Assembly (NCBI GenBank): GCA_009702305.1
Contig: WLIH01000133.1
Coordinates: 1-7,135, forward strand
DNA: 7,135 bases
Source: Actinomycetota bacterium
GTDB lineage: Bacteria > Actinomycetota > Actinomycetes > Propionibacteriales > Nocardioidaceae
Reading direction: 5' to 3'
A model generated the notes under the pieces. That model had not been told where the DNA came from. It saw nothing but the letters and a program-made list of their open reading frames with translations, and searched no databases. Shown piece by piece: positions 1 to 5,387 of the stretch (the first letter of the stretch is position 1; every line of letters begins with the position of its first letter). A program made the position numbers and the translations under genes.

Positions 1-259
1 CTTCCTGGTCAACGGCAAGAAGGTCGACATCCCGTCCTTCCAGGTGACCGCCCACGACATCATCGACGTGCGTGAGAAGTCGCTCGAGATGACGCCCTTC
101 ATCGTGGCTCGCGAGACCCACGGCGAGCGCGTCGTCCCCGCCTGGCTGGAGGCTCTGCCGAACCGGATGCGGGTGCTGGTCCACCAGCTCCCCGTCCGGG
201 CGCAGATCGACCTTCCGGTCCAGGAGCAGCTCATCGTCGAGTACTACTCGAAGAAGTGA
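1..259 (+). CDS. rpsD: 30S ribosomal protein S4, C-terminal part (5' end outside window)
   Basis: S4 is a primary assembly protein of the small ribosomal subunit; it binds 16S rRNA directly and helps control decoding accuracy. Reading from base 2, the visible 85 residues begin FLVNGKKVDIPSF and continue VTAHDIIDVREKS, the typical end of the S4 RNA-binding domain (S4 fold). The tail, with QEQLIVEYYSKK, is the usual S4 C-terminus of actinobacteria. The stop codon is TGA at 257-259. The start and the N-terminal domain lie left of the window. The gene is followed by rpoA and rplQ on the same strand, the standard end of the alpha operon. A strong hairpin begins 7 bases after the stop, so part of the transcription may end or be processed here. 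Confidence 0.97.
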   Translation, partial: FLVNGKKVDIPSFQVTAHDIIDVREKSLEMTPFIVARETHGERVVPAWLEALPNRMRVLVHQLPVRAQIDLPVQEQLIVEYYSKK

Positions 260-265
260 TCTGAG

Positions 266-324
266 GGCACCGCTCCCGGGGAGACCCGGGGGCGGTGCCT
301 GACCGCTCCACCGGTTTTCTTTCC
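266..324 (+). terminator. Strong hairpin plus T-rich run between rpsD and rpoA; terminator or attenuator
   Basis: Bases 266-280 pair with 285-299 over 15 positions with a single G-T pair (274/291), and the loop is GAGA, a GNRA tetraloop. A T-rich stretch, TTTTCTTTCC, follows at 315-324, about 15 bases past the stem. The stem is strong enough for an intrinsic terminator, but the distance to the T run is greater than in the classical form. Since rpoA lies downstream on the same strand, partial termination or an RNA processing/stabilising role is more likely than full termination. No convincing promoter box was seen between here and rpoA. Confidence 0.65.
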
Positions 325-344
325 ACCTGTACTTCCACCAGTAC
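321..344 (+). repeat. Tandem 12-bp direct repeat in the rpoA leader
   Basis: TTCCACCTGTAC (321-332) is followed directly by TTCCACCAGTAC (333-344), which differs at one base. GTACT (329-333) and AGTAC (340-344) are also inverted copies, so the repeat can form a small hairpin. The role is unknown. It could be a recent slippage duplication or a leader element. The repeat itself is seen directly; any function is speculation. Confidence 0.75.
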
Positions 345-389
345 GCCGTCACCCTCGCAGTTCGGGCCCGTCAAATAGCGGATGCGCCC

Positions 390-397
390 GGAAAGGA
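390..397 (+). promoter_or_regulatory. Ribosome binding site deciding the rpoA start
   Basis: GGAAAGGA lies 8 bases before the GTG at 406. An in-frame ATG at 382 lies upstream of this site and has no comparable purine-rich motif, so the GTG is the better start. Confidence 0.8.
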
Positions 398-405
398 AAA
401 CACCA

Positions 406-1422
406 GTGCTCATCGCACAGCGCCCCACCCTGTCGGAAGAGTCCGTCGACGAGTTCCGTTCGCGCTTCGTCATCGAGCCCCTCGAGCCCGGCTTCGGCTA
501 CACGCTCGGCAACTCGCTGCGTCGCACCCTGCTGAGCTCGATCCCCGGTGCGTCCGTCACGAGCATCAAGGTCGACACCGTCCTCCACGAGTTCTCGACC
601 ATCGAGGGCGTCAAGGAAGACGTCACCGAGATCATCCTGAACCTCAAGGGCCTGGTCGTCTCCTCGGAGCACGACGAGCCGGTCACCATGTACCTGCGCA
701 AGTCCGGTGCCGGCGACGTCACCGCTGCCGACATCGCGCCGCCGGCCGGCGTCGAGGTCCACAACCCCGACCTCAAGATCGCCACGCTGTCCGACAAGGG
801 CAAGCTGGAGATGGAGCTGGTCGTCGAGCGTGGCCGCGGCTATGTCTCGGCCGTCCAGAACAAGGGCGCCGACAACGAGATCGGCCGGATGCCGGTCGAC
901 TCGATCTACAGCCCCGTGCTGAAGGTGACCTACAAGGTCGAGGCCACCCGTGTCGAGCAGCGCACCGACTTCGACAAGCTGGTCATCGACGTCGAGACCA
1001 AGTCGTCGATCCGTCCCCGCGACGCGATCGCCTCGGCCGGCAAGACCCTCGTCGAGCTCTTCGGTCTGGCCCGTGAGCTCAACGTCGAGGCCGAGGGCAT
1101 CGACATCGGTCCCTCGCCCGTCGACGAGCAGCTCGCTGCCGACCTCGCCCTCCCGGTCGAGGACCTGCAGCTGACGGTCCGTTCCTACAACTGCCTCAAG
1201 CGCGAGGGCATCCACACCGTGGGTGAGCTCATCAGCCGCTCGGAGCAGGACCTGCTCGACATCCGCAACTTCGGTGCGAAGTCGATCGACGAGGTCAAGG
1301 CCAAGCTGGTCGAGATGGGCCTGTCCCTGAAGGACAGCGCGCCCGGCTTCGACCCGCACGCTGCCCTGGCGGCGTACGGTGACGACGACGACGACGCGTT
1401 CGTCGAGGACGAGCAGTACTGA
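406..1422 (+). CDS. rpoA: DNA-directed RNA polymerase alpha subunit
   Basis: RpoA dimerises to nucleate RNA polymerase assembly, and its C-terminal domain touches promoter UP elements and activators. The start chosen is GTG at 406, giving 338 residues beginning [10 protein letters not shown], as in other actinobacteria; the ATG at 382 would add eight non-conserved residues. The N-terminal dimerisation/assembly domain covers about residues 1-230, with the conserved [15 protein letters not shown] near 31-45. The alpha-CTD spans about 253-310. Its [10 protein letters not shown] holds Arg259 and Asn262, matching the DNA-contacting Arg265 and Asn268 of E. coli, and RNFGAKS forms the second contact loop. 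The protein ends in an acidic tail with five consecutive Asp (326-330), encoded by a GAC run near 1381-1395. It lies between rpsD and rplQ, so supply is probably tied to ribosome synthesis. Confidence 0.98.
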   Translation: MLIAQRPTLSEESVDEFRSRFVIEPLEPGFGYTLGNSLRRTLLSSIPGASVTSIKVDTVLHEFSTIEGVKEDVTEIILNLKGLVVSSEHDEPVTMYLRKSGAGDVTAADIAPPAGVEVHNPDLKIATLSDKGKLEMELVVERGRGYVSAVQNKGADNEIGRMPVDSIYSPVLKVTYKVEATRVEQRTDFDKLVIDVETKSSIRPRDAIASAGKTLVELFGLARELNVEAEGIDIGPSPVDEQLAADLALPVEDLQLTVRSYNCLKREGIHTVGELISRSEQDLLDIRNFGAKSIDEVKAKLVEMGLSLKDSAPGFDPHAALAAYGDDDDDAFVEDEQY

Positions 1423-1430
1423 TCCCCAAT

Positions 1431-1451
1431 CGACCGGCACCCTGCCGGTCG
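1431..1451 (+). other. Perfect hairpin between rpoA and rplQ
   Basis: CGACCGGCA (1431-1439) and TGCCGGTCG (1443-1451) pair perfectly over 9 bp with a CCC loop. It begins 8 bases after the rpoA stop. No T run follows, so it is not a typical intrinsic terminator. It may be an RNA processing or 3'-end stabilising element that lets rpoA and rplQ be expressed at different levels from one transcript; this is inference. Confidence 0.6.
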
Positions 1452-1494
1452 TCTACCCCGGTACCTCATACGGCCGGAGAGAAATGAGTGAGAG

Positions 1495-2073
1495 ATGCCT
1501 ACTCCCAAGAAGGGCAAGCGCCTCGGCGGTAGCCCCGCCCACCAGCGCCTGATCCTGAGCAACCTGGCGACGGCGCTGTTCGAGCACGGTCGGATCACGA
1601 CCACCGAGGCCAAGGCGCGCGTGCTGCGCCCGCACGCCGAGAAGCTCATCACCAAGGCGAAGAAGGCCCACCTGGGCGAGAACCCGCTCCACCAGCGTCG
1701 CGAGGTCCTCAAGACCATCCGCGACAAGGGTGTCGTGCACACGCTCTTCACCGAGATCGCGCCGACCATGGCGGAGCGTCCCGGCGGCTACACGCGCATC
1801 ACCAAGATCGGCCCCCGCAAGGGCGACAACGCCCCCATGGCGGTCATCGAGATCGTGACCGAGGCCTACGCCCCCTCCGCGCCGAAGGCGAAGAAGGCTG
1901 CCCCGGCCGCCGCTCCCGCCCCGGTCGTCGAGGAGCCGACGGTCGAGGCCGACACCGCGACCGAGGCTGACGCCGAGGAGACCCTGGAGACCGAGGCCCC
2001 GGTGGTCGAGGCCGCCGAGGTCGCCGAGGAGGAGTCCACCGAGGACGCCGAGAGCACCGAGGACAAGGCCTGA
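1495..2073 (+). CDS. rplQ: 50S ribosomal protein L17 with long acidic C-terminal tail
   Basis: L17 is a large-subunit protein close to the peptide exit tunnel. The L17 domain covers about residues 1-124: [18 protein letters not shown], then [19 protein letters not shown], ending in [16 protein letters not shown] and VIEIV. Residues 125-192 form a low-complexity tail, first Ala/Pro/Lys and then Glu-rich, ending STEDKA. E. coli L17 is about 127 residues, so roughly 65 are added here. Such tails are common in actinobacterial L17. The ATG at 1495 fits the conserved N-terminus. A GGAGAG at 1476-1481 is 13 bases away, so the ribosome site is only moderate; the purine-rich GAGTGAGAG directly before the ATG may help. 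It is the last gene of the operon, with a terminator following. Confidence 0.98.
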   Translation: MPTPKKGKRLGGSPAHQRLILSNLATALFEHGRITTTEAKARVLRPHAEKLITKAKKAHLGENPLHQRREVLKTIRDKGVVHTLFTEIAPTMAERPGGYTRITKIGPRKGDNAPMAVIEIVTEAYAPSAPKAKKAAPAAAPAPVVEEPTVEADTATEADAEETLETEAPVVEAAEVAEEESTEDAESTEDKA

Positions 2074-2086
2074 TCCAGGCCCCTCG

Positions 2087-2118
2087 TCGACCCGCCCGGA
2101 CCTGTCCGGGCGGGTCGA
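2087..2118 (+). terminator. Terminator of the rpsD-rpoA-rplQ operon, probably bidirectional
   Basis: GACCCGCCCGGA (2089-2100) and TCCGGGCGGGTC (2105-2116) pair perfectly over 12 bp with a CCTG loop, and two further pairs extend the stem to 2087/2118. Only a weak T-rich TCTCATTT follows on the plus strand, as is usual in high-GC actinobacteria. It lies between the ends of convergent genes (rplQ and the small membrane protein), so it can serve both strands. Confidence 0.88.
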
Positions 2119-2136
2119 TCTCATTTCACGAGCGGC

Positions 2137-2379
2137 TCAGAGCCGTGCCGGTCGGTCGCGGCGCAGGATCGCCCAGCCGCTGACCGCGAGACCCAGGCAG
2201 AACAGGATGGCACCGGTGACCACCAAGGCACCGATGTCCTTGGTCAGCCCGATCCCGAGCAGCACCACGCCGAGCAGCACGTCGCTGCCGCCCACGAGCG
2301 TCAGCAGGCTGAGGGTGGACTCCGACGGCTCGTCGGCCGGGGGCTGCTCGTAGGTCGGCACCGGGCCATGGTGGCCCAT
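2137..2379 (-). CDS. Small two-TM membrane protein, function unknown
   Basis: I do not recognise a named family. The 80-residue product starts MGHHGPVPTYEQPP, a Pro/acidic hydrophilic head of about 22 residues. Two hydrophobic segments follow, about residues 23-45 (LLTLVGG through VLLGVVLLGIGL) and 50-72 (ALVVTGAILFCLGLAVSGW). A short basic tail, RRDRPARL, suggests that the C-terminus stays in the cytoplasm; with two TM segments the head would be cytoplasmic too. There is no signal peptide. The ATG at 2377-2379 is 8 bases after the stop of the GntR gene, so the two probably share one mRNA. A GGAG lies about 13 bases before the ATG, only a weak ribosome site. The hydrophobic pattern and the operon position support a real gene. 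A regulated partner of the GntR protein is a guess. Confidence 0.75.
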   Translation of the reverse strand: MGHHGPVPTYEQPPADEPSESTLSLLTLVGGSDVLLGVVLLGIGLTKDIGALVVTGAILFCLGLAVSGWAILRRDRPARL

Positions 2380-2387
2380 CGGGCCGC

Positions 2388-2753
2388 TCAGCTCCAGTGC
2401 TGCTCGACCAGGCGGGTCGCCTCCGCGCGGGTGAGCCCGAGGCGGCGGGTCTGGGCGACGTACTCCGCGGCGGCCGCGGCGGCGGCATCCGAGCCGGCCG
2501 CCGAGCCGGTCGCGACCGACGTGCCGTGGCGGCCCTCGGTGACGACCACGCCGTCGGCCTCCAGCTCGCGGTAGGCCCGGGCCACGGTGCCCGCGGCCAC
2601 GCCGAGCTCGGCGGCCAGGGCGCGCACGCTCGGCAGTCGGGTGCCGGCCGCCAGATCGCCACTGGCGGCACGGGAGGCGATCTGGGCGCGCAACTGCTCG
2701 TAGGGCGCCTCGGTCGCCGACGGGTCGAGGGGCAGCACACTCACGTCGAGCAT
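2388..2753 (-). CDS. GntR-family transcriptional regulator, short YtrA/YhcF type
   Basis: A small DNA-binding regulator of 121 residues from ATG 2753. YEQLRAQIASRAASGDL opens the GntR winged helix-turn-helix (about residues 18-80), with LPSVRALAAELGVAAGTVARAYRELEA split across helices 2-3 and the wing VVVTEGRHGTSVA. About 40 residues remain after the wing (Ala-rich, then ARRLGLTRAEATRLVEQHW-like sequence), too short for the large effector domains of FadR or HutC types. This fits the YtrA/YhcF subfamily, which often regulates a neighbouring transporter or membrane gene and itself. The next gene in the operon is the two-TM protein. A TATCAT box lies so that transcription would begin at the in-frame GTG at 2744 (codon 4), so the real protein may be three residues shorter and its mRNA leaderless. 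The ATG overlaps head-to-head with a possible upstream start of the divergent kinase. Confidence 0.9.
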   Translation of the reverse strand: MLDVSVLPLDPSATEAPYEQLRAQIASRAASGDLAAGTRLPSVRALAAELGVAAGTVARAYRELEADGVVVTEGRHGTSVATGSAAGSDAAAAAAAEYVAQTRRLGLTRAEATRLVEQHWS

Positions 2754-2769
2754 GATAGAGACGAGCATG
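2747..2769. repeat. Two copies of CGAGCATG spaced 15 bp in the divergent start region
   Basis: CGAGCATG occurs at 2747-2754 and 2762-2769. Each copy contains an ATG that could start the kinase, at 2752 and 2767. They sit where the regulator and kinase promoters must overlap, so a binding site for the GntR protein is conceivable. GntR operators are usually inverted repeats, which argues against it. A chance repeat around two start codons is also possible. Confidence 0.4.
2752..2757 (-). promoter_or_regulatory. Candidate -10 box for the GntR gene
   Basis: On the minus strand TATCAT matches five of six positions of TATAAT. It ends 7 bases before the GTG at 2744, codon 4 of the regulator, which would put the transcription start on that GTG (leaderless mRNA). 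The -35 region is weak. If the box is real, the ATG at 2753 would lie inside the promoter and could not be the start. Confidence 0.45.
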
Positions 2770-3660
2770 CGCTCCGACATCCTGGTCCTCGGTGAGTCCC
2801 TGGTGGACGTGGTGAACACCCCCGACGGGCGCACTGTCGAGCACCCCGGCGGCAGCGCGGCCAATGTCGCTGTGGCGCTTTCACGCTTGGGCCGCCCGGT
2901 GCGGCTCGCGACGGCGTACGCCGATGACGGCCGGGGTCGCGCGCTCGCCGGACACCTGGAGGCGTCAGGCGTGGGCCTGGCGCTCGACCCGCACGTGGTG
3001 GCGCGCACGTCGACAGCTGCCGCGACGATCGGTCCCGACGGCGCGGCGTCCTATGTCTTCGACCTGGAGTGGCGGCTCGGCCCGGTGCCGCTCGAGCCGG
3101 CCCCCGTCGCCGTGCACACCTGCTCCATCGCAGCGGTGCTCGCCCCGGGCGCAGCCGAGGTGGCAGCCACCATCGAGGTGCTCCGCGAGCGGGCCACGAT
3201 CTCGTACGACCTCAACGTCCGTCCGGCGATCACGGGCGTCGGTGCCGACGTGGTCGCCGCCGTCGAGCGCCTGGTGGCGCTCACCGACCTGGTCAAGGCC
3301 AGCGACGAGGATCTCGCCGTGCTCTATCCGGGGTTGTCGGTCGACGACGCGGTCGCGCGGCTGCGCGGGTTGGGTCCGCAGGCGGTCGTGGTGACGCGCG
3401 GTGCGGCCGGGGCTACCTGGTCGGGGTCGGTGGAGGTCGCCGTCGAGCCGACGTCGGTGACGGTCGCCGACACGATCGGCGCGGGCGACACCTTCGGGGC
3501 GGCAACGCTCGACGCGCTGTGGTCGCTCGGGGCGCTCGGCGGACGGCTGCCCGACCTGGCCGCGGACCAGATCCTGGAGGTGCTCGCCTACGCCAACCGG
3601 GCGGCGGCGGTCACGGTGTCGCGACCCGGTGCCGACCCGCCCTGGAAGACAGAGCTCTAG
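2767..3660 (+). CDS. PfkB-family carbohydrate kinase (fructokinase-like)
   Basis: A ribokinase/PfkB-family kinase that probably phosphorylates a sugar with ATP; fructokinase is the likeliest activity, but the substrate cannot be read from sequence. From ATG 2767 it has 297 residues, usual for the family. It begins MRSDILVLGESLVDVV. The PfkB signature GGSAANVAVALSRLG is at 28-42, with YDLNVRP at 147-153 and the VKASDEDL motif at 176-183. The second signature DTIGAGDTFGA is at 235-245, and it supplies the anion hole and the catalytic base Asp241. An in-frame ATG at 2752 would add five residues (MIETS) that do not match family starts, so 2767 is preferred. The gene is divergent from the GntR regulator and ends 13 bases before the convergent flavoprotein gene. 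No transporter or other sugar gene is nearby. Confidence 0.9.
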   Translation: MRSDILVLGESLVDVVNTPDGRTVEHPGGSAANVAVALSRLGRPVRLATAYADDGRGRALAGHLEASGVGLALDPHVVARTSTAAATIGPDGAASYVFDLEWRLGPVPLEPAPVAVHTCSIAAVLAPGAAEVAATIEVLRERATISYDLNVRPAITGVGADVVAAVERLVALTDLVKASDEDLAVLYPGLSVDDAVARLRGLGPQAVVVTRGAAGATWSGSVEVAVEPTSVTVADTIGAGDTFGAATLDALWSLGALGGRLPDLAADQILEVLAYANRAAAVTVSRPGADPPWKTEL

Positions 3661-3673
3661 GACCTCGGTGTGC

Positions 3674-5356
3674 TCAGGGTGCGATGTCGGCGGGTGCGAG
3701 GTGCTGGTGGACCAGCGGCACGACCGAGGCGCCCTCGCCGCTGGCCGCGGCCACCCGCTTCATCGAGCCGGACCTGATGTCGCCGGCGGCGAAGACGCCC
3801 GGCGCGGTCGTGGCCAGGTTGGCGGGCGGCAGGCCGTCGCGCCAGTGCTCGCGCGGGACATCGCGACCGGTCAGCACGAAGCCGTCCTCGTCGCGCGCGA
3901 TCGCCTCGGGCAGCCACTCGCACCGCGGCTCCGCGCCGAGCAGGAGGAACAGGCCACCGGCGGGCACCCGGCGCTGCTCGCCCGAGCGCACGTCCTCGAG
4001 CACGAGCCACTCCAGGCGGCCCTCGCCGCCGCCGTCGGCGACGATCGTGCAGGTCTCGACGTCGATGCGCGGGTTGTACTCGATCTCGCCGATGAGGTAC
4101 GACGACATCGTCTCGGCCAGGGTCGGGCGGCGCACCAGGATCGTGACCGAGCGGGCGAAGCGGGACAGGTGCACGGCCGCCTGACCCGCGGAGTTGCCGC
4201 CGCCGACCACGAAGACGTCCTGGTCCTCCATCTCGCGGGCGGCCGTCATCGCTGCTCCGTAGTGCACGCCGAGCCCGACGAGCTCCTCGAGCGGCTCGAC
4301 CCGCAGCTTGCGGTAGGCGACGCCGGTCGAGATGACGACGGCGCGGGCGGTGACGTCGCCGCCCGCGGTGCGCAGCACGTGCGGTGCGCCGTCCGCGCCG
4401 AGCTCGAGGGACTCGACCGCCCAGCCCGTGAAGAACTGGGTGCCGAAGCGGAGCGCCTGGTTGCGGGCCCGCTGGGCCAGGCGCATGCCCGAGATGCCGC
4501 GAGGGAAGCCGAGATAGTTGCGGATCATCGAGCTGGTGCCGGCCTGGCCACCGATCGCCTCGGACTCCAGGACCACGGTCGACAGGCCCTCCGAGGCGCC
4601 GTACACCGCGGCGGCCAACCCGGCAGGACCGCCGCCGACGACGCACAGGTCGACGACCTCGTCGACGGTGAAGTCGCCGGGCGCGCCGTAGATGCTCATC
4701 GCCACGTCACGCACCGACGTGGCCTGGATCGGCTCCCGGTTGAGGGCGTAGACCAGGGGGTACGACGCGTCGTCGGGTAGGAGATCGCGCACGAAGCGGC
4801 CACCCTCGGAGTCGGGCTCGTAGACGCGGCTCGGCATGCCCATCCGGTCCAGGAAGTCGCGGATCGCCAGCACCAGGCTGTCGCGCACGGGGCTGACGAT
4901 CTTGACCGAGACGACCTCCGGGTCGGCGACGGTCGAGCCCCAGTCGGAGAGCAGGTCGGTGACGGCGTTGTGGAACTCCTCGTCGCGGGTGCCGCGCGGC
5001 ATCAGCAGGTAGGCGTCGTACTTGCCCTTGGCCATGCCGGCCCGCAGCGGAGGGCCGTCCGCGATGAAGTGGTCCCAGTGCGCGGCGATCATCCGGCGCG
5101 CGTTGGGTGCTGCGGCGCGCCACTGGCCGAACGCCTCCAGCACGTGGGCGTCGGGCAGTCGGGACTCGGTCACGATCAGCGCGACCTGGCCGGACTCCGC
5201 GCGCACCTGCGTCGCCTGCTCGAGCGCCTCGGCGCACGACGCGGCGGTGCGCACGTCGTACTCCCGGGTGTAGCGCCAGAACGAGTCCAGCAAGGTGTCC
5301 GCGTGGTCGGGGGAGACCAGGAGGATGGCGGGCCGCGCGACGGGGGACTGGCTCAC
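3674..5356 (-). CDS. Fused pseudo-receiver / thioredoxin-reductase-like FAD-dependent oxidoreductase
   Basis: A 560-residue cytosolic flavoprotein of the type annotated as fused response regulator/thioredoxin-disulfide reductase. Residues about 10-140 look like a CheY-type receiver (AILLVSPDHAD, then IVTESRLPD, then YLLMPRG). The phosphoacceptor Asp position is Glu64, the switch Thr is Ala (MIAAHWD) and the conserved Lys is Met119. Residues about 150-225 resemble the thioredoxin/glutaredoxin-like segment of these fusions, but without a CxxC. From 234 comes a two-dinucleotide-domain module: FAD motif GGGPAGLAAAVYGASEG (241-257), GGQAGTSS, the NAD(P)H motif GGGNSAGQAA (385-394) and the second FAD motif GVFAAGDIR (520-528). 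Where thioredoxin reductases carry CATC, this protein has YGAAM (366-370), so classical disulfide reduction looks impossible. The start is GTG 5356, probably leaderless. It is divergent from truA. The physiological substrate is unknown. Confidence 0.92.
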   Translation of the reverse strand: MSQSPVARPAILLVSPDHADTLLDSFWRYTREYDVRTAASCAEALEQATQVRAESGQVALIVTESRLPDAHVLEAFGQWRAAAPNARRMIAAHWDHFIADGPPLRAGMAKGKYDAYLLMPRGTRDEEFHNAVTDLLSDWGSTVADPEVVSVKIVSPVRDSLVLAIRDFLDRMGMPSRVYEPDSEGGRFVRDLLPDDASYPLVYALNREPIQATSVRDVAMSIYGAPGDFTVDEVVDLCVVGGGPAGLAAAVYGASEGLSTVVLESEAIGGQAGTSSMIRNYLGFPRGISGMRLAQRARNQALRFGTQFFTGWAVESLELGADGAPHVLRTAGGDVTARAVVISTGVAYRKLRVEPLEELVGLGVHYGAAMTAAREMEDQDVFVVGGGNSAGQAAVHLSRFARSVTILVRRPTLAETMSSYLIGEIEYNPRIDVETCTIVADGGGEGRLEWLVLEDVRSGEQRRVPAGGLFLLLGAEPRCEWLPEAIARDEDGFVLTGRDVPREHWRDGLPPANLATTAPGVFAAGDIRSGSMKRVAAASGEGASVVPLVHQHLAPADIAP

Positions 5357-5362
5357 TCCTCC

Positions 5363-5368
5363 AGCCTA
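5363..5368 (-). promoter_or_regulatory. -10 box of the flavoprotein gene, leaderless start
   Basis: TAGGCT on the minus strand fits the actinobacterial TANNNT -10 pattern. Exactly 6 bases separate it from the GTG at 5356, so transcription would start on the start codon. A GGAGGA abuts the GTG with no spacer, too close to act as a normal ribosome site. No good -35 is visible. Confidence 0.6.
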
Positions 5369-5375
5369 GGGGCCA

Positions 5376-5381
5376 TAGGAT
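5376..5381 (+). promoter_or_regulatory. -10 box of truA, leaderless start
   Basis: TAGGAT fits TANNNT and lies exactly 6 bases before the truA GTG at 5388, so the mRNA would begin at the start codon. No ribosome binding site precedes the GTG, which agrees with a leaderless transcript. No good -35 is visible. Finding a promoter here also means truA does not depend on the rplQ operon. Confidence 0.6.
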
Positions 5382-5387
5382 CCGGGC

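Noticed and set aside
349..1440. Long open frame on the minus strand opposite rpoA
   Set aside because: It is an antisense shadow of rpoA caused by GC-rich codon bias; the translation is low-complexity Val/Asp/Leu/Gly-rich with no recognisable domain.
2752..2766. ATG at 2752 as the kinase start
   Set aside because: It adds MIETS before the family-typical MRSDILVLGES start; 2767 fits better, though the earlier start cannot be excluded.
2380..2844. Upstream extension of the small membrane protein frame into the GntR gene region
   Set aside because: The added N-terminal sequence is Arg/Gly-rich and out of frame with the real GntR gene; the ATG at 2379 right after the GntR stop is the sensible start.
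3661..3673. Terminator between the convergent kinase and flavoprotein genes
   Set aside because: The gap is 13 bp and I see no stable stem in or around it apart from the short AGAGCTCT palindrome at the kinase end; transcripts probably overlap.
3629..4780. Long plus-strand open frame opposite the flavoprotein gene
   Set aside because: It is antisense to a clearly conserved flavoprotein and its translation is rich in Ala, Arg, Gly and Asp without any family motif.
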